From the NCBI GenBank assembly GCA_016124445.1, contig WGNR01000001.1, positions 248,001 through 312,000 of the forward strand: a stretch of 64,000 nucleotides of DNA, read 5' to 3'. A program made the position numbers and the translations under genes. The stretch comes from a bacterium (GTDB taxonomy: Bacteria; Planctomycetota; Planctomycetia; Pirellulales; Pirellulaceae). The notes under the pieces were generated by a model. That model was not told the DNA's origin and searched no databases. It saw only the letters and a program-made list of their open reading frames with translations. Positions 55,145 to 64,000 of the stretch are shown piece after piece (position 1 is the first letter of the stretch; each line of letters opens with the position of its first letter).

Positions 55145-57139
55145 ATGCGAAACCTCCTCGCTATTTTGCTGCCGCTACTGCTGATTCAGCCCCTGGCTGC
55201 CCAGACCAACAAGACGGGCGACGAAATGGTTCACGCTTATTTTGCCGATCAAACGGCCAAGGTCGCCGCCAGCCCGCTCAACGATATCGAAAACCTGGAG
55301 CAGTGGCAGGCCAAGCGGGACGAACTCAAGCAGCAGTTCCAAGAGATGCTCGGGCTCGAACCGATGCCCGAGAAAACCGACCTGATGGTCACCACTACCG
55401 GGACAGTTGAGCGAGATGGTGTTGTCGTCGAAAACCTTCACTTTCAGTCTCGACCCGGTCTCTACGTCACCGGCAATCTCTACCGTCCGGCGAAAGTCGA
55501 AGGCAAACTTCCGGCAATATTGTACGTATGCGGTCATGGTCGCGTTAAGAAGGACGGCATCAGCTACGGCAACAAGACTCACTACCAACATCATGGTGCC
55601 TGGTTCGCACGACACGGTTTCATTTGTCTGACGATCGATTCCATTCAATTAGGCGAGATCGAAGGCAAGCATCGCGGTTCGTACGACGATTCCGGCCAAT
55701 GGTGGACTAATCGAGGCTATACACCGGCCGGGGTCGAAACCTGGAACTGCGTTCGCGCCATCGACCTGCTGCAAGCTCGTGATGATGTCGATCCGGAAAG
55801 AATTGGTGTTACCGGACGTAGCGGCGGCGGGGCCTATAGCTGGTACATTGCCGCCCTCGACGATCGCATTAAGGTGGCCGTTCCCGTTGCTGGCATCACC
55901 GATCTGGAAGACCACGTCGTCAACGGTATCGTCTCTGGTCACTGCGATTGCATGTACTGGGTCAACACTTACCAGTTTGACTATCCGCTGCTGCCGGCAT
56001 TGATCGCCCCGCGGCCTCTCATGATCGCCAATACCGATCGCGATCCAATCTTTCCGCTCCTCGGAGTTCAACGAACGCATCAGGCGGCGCGAAAGATTTA
56101 CGAACTGTACGGCAAAGCACCCAACCTCGCTCTGACGATTCTGCCAGGGCTGCATGCCGATACGCAGCCGCTGCGTGTTCCGGCCTTCTATTGGCTGCAA
56201 ATGCATCTCCAGGGAGACACGCCGCTGATCGACATGCCAGCAACGGCGCTCTTCAAGGTGGAAGAGTTGAAAGTATTCGACGAAATCCCTAAAGATGAAA
56301 TCGTTACCAGCATCGAAGAGTCGTTTGTGCCACTTGCCAAACCGGCGGCGGTTCCTGAGTCAGAGGCCCAATGGCGTCAGATGGCTTCCCATTGGAAAAA
56401 GCAGCTATCGGAAAAATCACTTAGAGCCTGGCCGAAAGAACCAACTACGCCTACCGCAACGAAGAAGGCAACGCCCACCGAGACGGACGACTGGCTCGTC
56501 ACAGAGTGGACTTTGACTACCCAGCCCAACGCCGAGTTACCGTTGCTCGAGTTTCAAGCCAAAGCGCCGACGTCAGAACAGACTCAGTTGCAAGCCAAGC
56601 TGGTGATCGCCGATGACCAGCAGTGGGATGCCTGGCAGGCCGCGGCAAACGGGAAATCACCACTCCCTGAAACGGCTGAAACCGCTGACACAATCTTTGT
56701 CCTGGCACCAAGAGGCATCGGTCCAACCCAGTGGAATCAGGACAAGAAGACCGACATTCATATTCGCCGCCGATATCTGCTTTTAGGGCAATCGCTCGAC
56801 GCGATGCGTATGTGGGATATCTGTCAGGCCGCTCGCTTTATCACGGAGTCCTCTAAAGCAAAGCGAGTCGACGTCGAGGCATCTGGCAACCTGGCTGCAC
56901 TAGCGGTCTATGCGGCGATCTTCGAGCCGGCGATCGGCAATCTGACACTGCACCAGCCGCCTGCTGATCATCGCGACGGCCCCTACCTGTTGAACGTTCG
57001 CCGCTTCATGAATCTGCCTGAGGCTGCGGCCATCGCCACCAACGATGCGGATGCTCCTCGATCCATCTGGACCGACAACTCGGCCTTGGCCGAATATGCC
57101 AACCAGGTCAAAACGAAGCTAAAGCCACCTGCCAAGTAG
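55145..57139 (+). CDS. Secreted alpha/beta hydrolase (acetylxylan esterase-like)
   Basis: 664 residues with signal peptide MRNLLAILLPLLLIQPLAA|QT. The first 370 residues form an alpha/beta hydrolase of the acetylxylan esterase type: nucleophile S226 in GRSGGG, an acid at D298/D300 in NTDRDP and H337 in GLHAD. The C-terminal 270 residues are a second, weaker hydrolase-like part without a visible nucleophile. Likely a carbohydrate de-acetylase acting outside the cytoplasm. Start ATG 55145. It converges with the GNAT-nitrilase gene across eight bases. Confidence 0.88.
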   Translation: MRNLLAILLPLLLIQPLAAQTNKTGDEMVHAYFADQTAKVAASPLNDIENLEQWQAKRDELKQQFQEMLGLEPMPEKTDLMVTTTGTVERDGVVVENLHFQSRPGLYVTGNLYRPAKVEGKLPAILYVCGHGRVKKDGISYGNKTHYQHHGAWFARHGFICLTIDSIQLGEIEGKHRGSYDDSGQWWTNRGYTPAGVETWNCVRAIDLLQARDDVDPERIGVTGRSGGGAYSWYIAALDDRIKVAVPVAGITDLEDHVVNGIVSGHCDCMYWVNTYQFDYPLLPALIAPRPLMIANTDRDPIFPLLGVQRTHQAARKIYELYGKAPNLALTILPGLHADTQPLRVPAFYWLQMHLQGDTPLIDMPATALFKVEELKVFDEIPKDEIVTSIEESFVPLAKPAAVPESEAQWRQMASHWKKQLSEKSLRAWPKEPTTPTATKKATPTETDDWLVTEWTLTTQPNAELPLLEFQAKAPTSEQTQLQAKLVIADDQQWDAWQAAANGKSPLPETAETADTIFVLAPRGIGPTQWNQDKKTDIHIRRRYLLLGQSLDAMRMWDICQAARFITESSKAKRVDVEASGNLAALAVYAAIFEPAIGNLTLHQPPADHRDGPYLLNVRRFMNLPEAAAIATNDADAPRSIWTDNSALAEYANQVKTKLKPPAK

Positions 57140-57147
57140 GCCAGTCC

Positions 57148-58707
57148 TTAGACGAAACGCTCTTCGCCATCTTCCAGGTAGCGTACCTGGTAGAGATCCT
57201 TGCGGCGGTCGTTCCAGTTTTGCACCGAGCCTTCCAAGCGATGCCGCCGCAAGAGTTCCAAGTCAACGTCGTGAATCACGATCGTCTCGACGTTTGGATT
57301 GCATTCGGCTGCCACACCGTCTCGGGCAAACTCGGCGTCGCACGGCGTGAAGACGCCTGACTGGGCGTAGTGGATGTCGGCGTTTTCGACAAACGGCAGG
57401 TTTCCGGTACAACCCGAGATCGCTACGTAGACCTGGTTCTCCACACAACGGGCCTGGGCGCACGACTTCACTCGCAAGTAGCCATGACGCGTATCGGTAT
57501 TGAACGGTACGAAGATCATCTCGGCCCCCTTCTCGGTCGCAATCCGCGTCAGTTCCGGGAATTCGATGTCATAACAGATTTGAATAGCTACTCGGCCGCA
57601 ATCGGTATCGAAGACTTCGACCTTGTTGCCTGGCTCGATCCCCCACCATTTCCGTTCGCTGGGAGTGATATGGATCTTGTACTGTTTGCCGATCGAACCA
57701 TCGCGACCGAACAGGTATGAAATGTTGTAGAGCGTATCGTTCTCCAGTACGAAGTGACTTCCGCCGATCACATTCACGTTGAACTTGATGGCCCGCTCTG
57801 AGAAGTATTCGAGATAGTCGGTGGTGAACTCCGCCAATCGCCTTGCCGCCAGACCAGGCCGGGTTGGTTCGACGCATGACAATAACTGCGTCGTGAACAG
57901 TTCCGGAAAGAGGATGAAGTCTGACTTGTAGTCCGAAGCAACGTCGAGAAAGAAGTCGCACTGCTGGGCGAATTCATCGAAGCTGCGAATCGATCGCATT
58001 TCGTACTGGACGACCGTAATCCGGATCGGCTCGACCAGGTGATGAAACCGGCGTTTGGCACCTGCCTTGTAATCGAGGTTCCGCCACTCGAGGAATGTGG
58101 CATAACCGCACGACGCCTGATCACTGGGGAGGTAGTTCGGGATCAGGCCTTGCAAGGCAAATCCGTTGGCCGTTTGGGCAGTCAGGACTGGATCGAAGTC
58201 TGCTTTCGCGACCACCCGTTCGACGTACTCGCGGGCCGTCATTTCATCGGCCACCTTGTGATAGCCTGGAATCCGGCCGCCGATGATCATCCGGGCCAGG
58301 TTCATTTCGCGGCACATTTCCTTGCGGGCATCGTACAGCCGACGAGAAAGCTTCAGTCCCCGGTAATCGGGATGAACCATCATCTCGATCCCATAGAGAG
58401 TGTCCCCCTTGGGATTGTGATTACGGATGTAGCCGTTGTCAGAGATTGCCTTCCAGTTGTGCCAGGCCATGTTGGGCTCGTACTGGACGATCAAGCTGCC
58501 TGAGGATGCTACCAATTGTCCATCGATTTCGATCACTTGTTGTCCCTTGGGGAACATCCGGATCTGACTTTCGATGTGTTCGCGCGACCAGGGCTGCATA
58601 CCTGGAAAACAGGCCTTTTGCATTTCGATCAAGGCATCGAAGTCCTCGATCCGCAATTGGCGAAGAACTGTTTTCCACTCGTATTCCTTAAGATCGATTG
58701 GTTCCAT
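57148..58707 (-). CDS. GNAT acetyltransferase-nitrilase superfamily fusion
   Basis: 519 residues from ATG 58707 (AGGTG six bases upstream; a GTG three codons earlier is also open). Residues about 15-215 are a GNAT domain with the acetyl-CoA loop region near [15 protein letters not shown]. Residues 225-515 are a carbon-nitrogen hydrolase with the triad E269 (FPELF), K344 (QYKIH) and C378 ([11 protein letters not shown]). The same fusion is known from YhcX of Bacillus subtilis. The substrate amide is unknown. Divergent from the M42 peptidase gene. Confidence 0.92.
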   Translation of the reverse strand: MEPIDLKEYEWKTVLRQLRIEDFDALIEMQKACFPGMQPWSREHIESQIRMFPKGQQVIEIDGQLVASSGSLIVQYEPNMAWHNWKAISDNGYIRNHNPKGDTLYGIEMMVHPDYRGLKLSRRLYDARKEMCREMNLARMIIGGRIPGYHKVADEMTAREYVERVVAKADFDPVLTAQTANGFALQGLIPNYLPSDQASCGYATFLEWRNLDYKAGAKRRFHHLVEPIRITVVQYEMRSIRSFDEFAQQCDFFLDVASDYKSDFILFPELFTTQLLSCVEPTRPGLAARRLAEFTTDYLEYFSERAIKFNVNVIGGSHFVLENDTLYNISYLFGRDGSIGKQYKIHITPSERKWWGIEPGNKVEVFDTDCGRVAIQICYDIEFPELTRIATEKGAEMIFVPFNTDTRHGYLRVKSCAQARCVENQVYVAISGCTGNLPFVENADIHYAQSGVFTPCDAEFARDGVAAECNPNVETIVIHDVDLELLRRHRLEGSVQNWNDRRKDLYQVRYLEDGEERFV

Positions 58708-58851
58708 CGAACGCACCTATCCCATAGACTGCCTAAAAGTGTGCTTACGCGCACGGCATTATCAACGTCGCGATGGTTTCCGGCAATGAGAAATCCGCCG
58801 TCGCAGTCTTCAATTCGTAGCGATCCACAGTAGTCAGGAGCCTTGCCAGGT

Positions 58852-59919
58852 ATGGAGTCCGAGCCGTTTAATTTTTTGGAACGCATGTTGATTACCCCGA
58901 GTCCATCCGGCTACGAAGCTCCGGTTCAATCCCTGGTGAGGGAATACGCCGCCCAGTTCGCCGATAACGTCGAAACTGATTTCCATGGCAACGTGATCGC
59001 AGGAGTTCAAACTTCTGGCAAAACTCGCGTCATGATGGCGGGACATTGCGATCAGATTGGACTGTTGGTCACCCAAATCGATGAAATGGGCTTTATCCGC
59101 TGCCAGACGATCGGCGGCTGGGATCCGGTCCAATTGGTTGGCCAGAAGATGTCAATCTGGACCAAAAACGGCGAGATCCCAGCGGTCATTTCCCGCAAAC
59201 CAATCCACCTGCTGACCGATGCCGAACGCAAAGCGGCTATTCAACTGAAAGACCTCTGGCTAGATATCGGTGCCAAAGATCAGCCCGAAGCGAAAAAGCT
59301 GGTTCAGATCGGCGACCCGGTCACCTTGCAACTTGGTATGCAGAAGATGCAGAACAACCTGGTCTTCGGTCCCAAGATGGACGACACGACCGGCGTATGG
59401 GTCGTCATCGAAGCGGCCCGTCGCTACAGCGAAATGGACAAGAAGAACTGTGCTGTCTATGCCGTTTCGACCGTTCAGGAAGAAATCGGTCTGCGGGGTG
59501 CTCGAACCAGTGCCTATGGCATCGATCCCCAAATTGGCATCGCCGTCGACGTGACGCACGCCACCGATTGCCCCACGATCGACCGGGGAGAGCGAGGAGA
59601 AGTTTTCCTAGGCCGCGGTCCGGTGATCTATCGTGGCCCCAACATGAACCCCAAAGTGGTCGATCGGCTGATCGAAGTGGCGGAGCAGAACAAGATTCCC
59701 TACCAATTGGCGGCTCTCGGCAGAGCTGCCCCGAACGATTCCAACGCTATTCAGACGACCCGCGCCGGTGTTGCGGCTGGCCTGGTCGCCGTTCCGAACC
59801 GCTATATGCACAGCGCGGTGGAAACCGTTTCGCTGGACGATTGCGACCATGCCGCCACCCTGCTGGCAAAGTTCCTGCACAGCATCCAGGACAAAGACGA
59901 CTTCCGCCCAGGCATGTAA
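58852..59919 (+). CDS. M42 family aminopeptidase
   Basis: 355 residues from ATG 58852; a TTG three codons earlier is possible but too near its CAGGAG. Metal and catalytic residues are recognisable: H in MAGHCDQIG, D in PKMDDTTG, EE in VQEEIGLRG, D in AVDVTHATD and H in YMHSAVE. M42 enzymes are tetrahedral cytosolic peptidases (FrvX, glutamyl aminopeptidase). A strong terminator follows. Confidence 0.93.
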   Translation: MESEPFNFLERMLITPSPSGYEAPVQSLVREYAAQFADNVETDFHGNVIAGVQTSGKTRVMMAGHCDQIGLLVTQIDEMGFIRCQTIGGWDPVQLVGQKMSIWTKNGEIPAVISRKPIHLLTDAERKAAIQLKDLWLDIGAKDQPEAKKLVQIGDPVTLQLGMQKMQNNLVFGPKMDDTTGVWVVIEAARRYSEMDKKNCAVYAVSTVQEEIGLRGARTSAYGIDPQIGIAVDVTHATDCPTIDRGERGEVFLGRGPVIYRGPNMNPKVVDRLIEVAEQNKIPYQLAALGRAAPNDSNAIQTTRAGVAAGLVAVPNRYMHSAVETVSLDDCDHAATLLAKFLHSIQDKDDFRPGM

Positions 59920-61941
<2,022 letters not shown>

Positions 61942-62029
61942 TTCTAGCTGCTCCGCCTCGCTTTCGTTCTCAACAATTAAGTTACAAACACTCAACATAC
62001 CCCTGAATAAGTTTTAAGGATAAACACCC

Positions 62030-62335
62030 ATGGCGAAGAGTCTGAAGATTCGCACTTTGGATGACCGCATCGTTGTTCAGCCTTTGGAAGCTGAAGAAAC
62101 CACCGCTGGCGGTATCGTTCTGCCTGACTCGGCCCAGGAAAAGCCGCAGCGTGGCACCGTTTTGGCAGTCGGTCCTGGCAAGCTGCTAGACAGCGGCAGC
62201 CGTGCCGAACTGTCGGTTGCTATTGGCGACGAAGTCATCTACGGCAAGTACAGTGGCAGCGACATTGAAATCGATGGCGACGAGTACAAGATCCTTCGCG
62301 AGACCGAAGTCCTGGCCAAAGTCGTTAACGACTAA
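62030..62335 (+). CDS. groES: Co-chaperonin GroES
   Basis: 101 residues. The core is typical: [20 protein letters not shown] with the mobile loop, [13 protein letters not shown], and [11 protein letters not shown]. Start ATG 62030 with AAGGAT upstream. It lies between two groEL genes and probably serves both. Confidence 0.97.
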   Translation: MAKSLKIRTLDDRIVVQPLEAEETTAGGIVLPDSAQEKPQRGTVLAVGPGKLLDSGSRAELSVAIGDEVIYGKYSGSDIEIDGDEYKILRETEVLAKVVND

Positions 62336-62415
62336 CCAGCGACCAGGAACACCGTAGGTCGTTCGCGAAGTTTATCCACACCGCATTCAGTTTTTATCAC
62401 ATAAGGATTCTTAGC

Positions 62416-64000
62416 GTGGCAAAACAACTGCTTTTCGAGGATCATGCCCGAGCCAAAATGCTCAAGGGCATCGACAAGCTGGCCGACGCTGTCGCCGTCA
62501 CGATGGGGCCAACCGGCCGTAACGTGATTATCAACAAGTCGTACGGCGGCCCGACGGTAACCAAAGACGGCGTCACCGTGGCCAAAGAAATCGAACTGGA
62601 AGACCGATTCGAGAACATGGGCGCCAAGCTCGTCAACGAAGTCGCCAGCAAGACTTCGGACGTGGCTGGTGACGGTACCACCACGGCAACCGTTCTGGCC
62701 CGAGCCATCTTCAAGGAAGGTCTCCGCAACATCGTTGCCGGTAGCAATCCGACCGCGATTCGTCGCGGTATCGAGAAGGCCGTCGCCGCTGCCGAAGACT
62801 TCCTGCTGAGCATGGCCAAGCCGGTCAACAGCAAGGACGACGTGGCCAACATCGGCTCGATCAGTGCCAACAACGACCGAGCCATCGGCGAACTGCTGGC
62901 TGAAGCCCTGCACCGCGTTGGTCAAGACGGTGTCATCACGGTCGAAGAAGGCAAGAGCCGCGAAACGACCGTCGATTACGTCGAAGGCATGCAGTTCGAT
63001 AAGGGTTATATTTCCCCTTACTTCATCAACCGACCGTCCGAAATGGATGTCGAGATGGAAGACGCCTACATCCTCTTCCACGAAAAGAAGATCAGCAACC
63101 TGCGTGAGCTGATTCCGCTGCTGGAACAGGTCGGCAACACGGCCAAGCCACTGTTGATCGTTGCTGAAGACATCGAAGGTGAAGCCCTCACTGCTTTGGT
63201 CGTCAACCGCCTGCGTGGCGTGCTCAACATCGCCGCGGTCAAAGCACCTGGCTTTGGCGATCGCCGCAAGGCGATGCTGGCCGATATGGGTATCCTGACT
63301 GGCGGTACCGTCATCAGCGAAGACCTCGGCATCACGCTCGACAAGGTTCAGCTCAACCAGTTGGGTCGGGCCAAGAAGATCAACATCACCAAGGACAAGA
63401 CGACTATCGTCGAAGGTGGTGGCGACAAGAAGGCTCTCGAATCGCGAATCGCTCAGCTGAAGCGTCAGATCGAAGAGACCGAAAGCGAATACGATCGCGA
63501 AAAGTACCAGGAACGCCTGGCCAAGCTTTCCGGTGGTGTCGCGGTCATCTCGGTCGGTGCCGAAACCGAAGCCGAAATGAAGCAAACCAAGGCTCGTGTC
63601 GAAGATGCGCTGCACGCAACCCGTGCTGCCGTCGAAGAAGGCATTTTGCCTGGTGGTGGTGTCGCTTTGGTCCGAGCGATCGAAGCAGTCGAAAAAGCCC
63701 GTTCGTCGGCCCGTGGCGACGAGAAGATCGGCGTCGACATCATCCTGCGTGCTTTGCCGGCTCCGATGCGTCAGATCGCCGACAACTCGGGTATCGATGG
63801 TACCGTGGTCGTTGACGAGATCCAGCAGAAGTCGACCAACTTCGGCTACGACGCCTATAAGGGCGAGTACGTCGACATGGTCAAAGCTGGCGTGATCGAT
63901 CCTGCCAAGGTGGTGCGAACCGCACTCAGCAACGCAGCCAGCATCGCCGGCCTGCTGCTGACCACCGAAGCCCTGGTTACCAACCTGGAAAAGGAAGACG
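62416..64000 (+). CDS. groEL2: Chaperonin GroEL, second copy (cut by window edge)
   Basis: Open from GTG 62416 to the right edge without a stop; 528 residues are inside, and roughly the last 15-20 codons are missing. AAGGATTC lies upstream. The sequence opens [20 protein letters not shown] and has [11 protein letters not shown] and the equatorial C-terminal region [10 protein letters not shown]. It looks closer to canonical GroEL than the first copy. It follows groES by 80 bases, so groEL1-groES-groEL2 may be one unit. Confidence 0.97.
   Translation, partial: MAKQLLFEDHARAKMLKGIDKLADAVAVTMGPTGRNVIINKSYGGPTVTKDGVTVAKEIELEDRFENMGAKLVNEVASKTSDVAGDGTTTATVLARAIFKEGLRNIVAGSNPTAIRRGIEKAVAAAEDFLLSMAKPVNSKDDVANIGSISANNDRAIGELLAEALHRVGQDGVITVEEGKSRETTVDYVEGMQFDKGYISPYFINRPSEMDVEMEDAYILFHEKKISNLRELIPLLEQVGNTAKPLLIVAEDIEGEALTALVVNRLRGVLNIAAVKAPGFGDRRKAMLADMGILTGGTVISEDLGITLDKVQLNQLGRAKKINITKDKTTIVEGGGDKKALESRIAQLKRQIEETESEYDREKYQERLAKLSGGVAVISVGAETEAEMKQTKARVEDALHATRAAVEEGILPGGGVALVRAIEAVEKARSSARGDEKIGVDIILRALPAPMRQIADNSGIDGTVVVDEIQQKSTNFGYDAYKGEYVDMVKAGVIDPAKVVRTALSNAASIAGLLLTTEALVTNLEKED

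Noticed and set aside
62332..63615. A 427-codon open frame antisense to groEL2
   Set aside because: It mirrors the groEL2 codons in high-GC DNA, has a composition unlike a folded protein, and no Shine-Dalgarno. It is a shadow of the real gene.

Overview
The window is chromosomal DNA from a planctomycete, most likely of the Pirellulaceae (Blastopirellula/Bremerella/Rhodopirellula type). This is inferred from the gene content: a DUF1571 protein, a secreted sulfatase, DUF1080/SGNH hydrolases, an LpxC/Skp cell-envelope set in the same chromosome as a groEL-groES-groEL cluster, a flotillin/NfeD pair, many GTG/TTG starts, and moderately high GC. There are no rRNA or tRNA genes, CRISPR arrays, insertion sequences or prophage genes that I can recognise. 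Genes are dense, in short operons on both strands, and many are separated by clear intrinsic terminators.

Layout. 1-4900: the N-terminal part of rsgA (cut by the left edge), ftsH, a Nudix hydrolase, a secreted protein with a CX4CH motif, and acylphosphatase. 4900-9400: an ABC-2 type permease, then an outer-membrane block on the minus strand (Skp/OmpH, LpxC, a Gfo/Idh/MocA oxidoreductase). 9700-15500: a secreted M28 peptidase with a PDZ domain, a divergent FHA-GAF histidine kinase, an MBL-fold hydrolase and a DUF1571 protein. 15570-18120: a two-gene oxidase-like operon, with a cytochrome bd-like subunit I carrying a fused cytochrome c. 18270-28300: a secreted EF-hand protein, leucyl aminopeptidase, a LarA-like protein, NfeD plus flotillin, a GspF-like membrane protein and a secreted protein of unknown function. 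28480-33045: tyrA, purL (with a PurS-like N-terminal part) and purQ. 33060-36740: a sugar ABC importer whose binding protein appears circularly permuted. 37000-43100: sulfatase, SGNH-DUF1080 hydrolase, small lipoprotein, Ser/Thr kinase, a Gly/His/Asp-rich membrane peptide and a DKNYY-repeat protein. 43330-48200: clpB and dnaK. 48600-53700: pheA, then the housekeeping run tpiA-secG-yicC-gmk-rpoZ-coaC. 53770-59920: a 62-residue basic protein, two secreted esterases, a GNAT-nitrilase fusion and an M42 peptidase. 60256-64000: groEL1, groES and groEL2 (cut by the right edge).

How the genes fit together. Protein quality control is heavily represented (FtsH, ClpB, DnaK, GroEL/ES and several peptidases). 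Primary metabolism covers both branches from prephenate (tyrA, pheA), purine FGAM synthase in two pieces, and the first half of CoA synthesis from phosphopantothenoylcysteine. Secreted sulfatase and esterases plus a sugar importer fit a life on sulfated or acetylated polysaccharides. The most unusual item is the periplasmic sugar-binding lipoprotein at 35591-36739. Its conserved blocks appear in the order 4-1-2-3 relative to RbsB, which reads as a natural circular permutation of the type I periplasmic-binding fold within an otherwise normal ABC operon. Second is the oxidase-like operon at 15574-18122.
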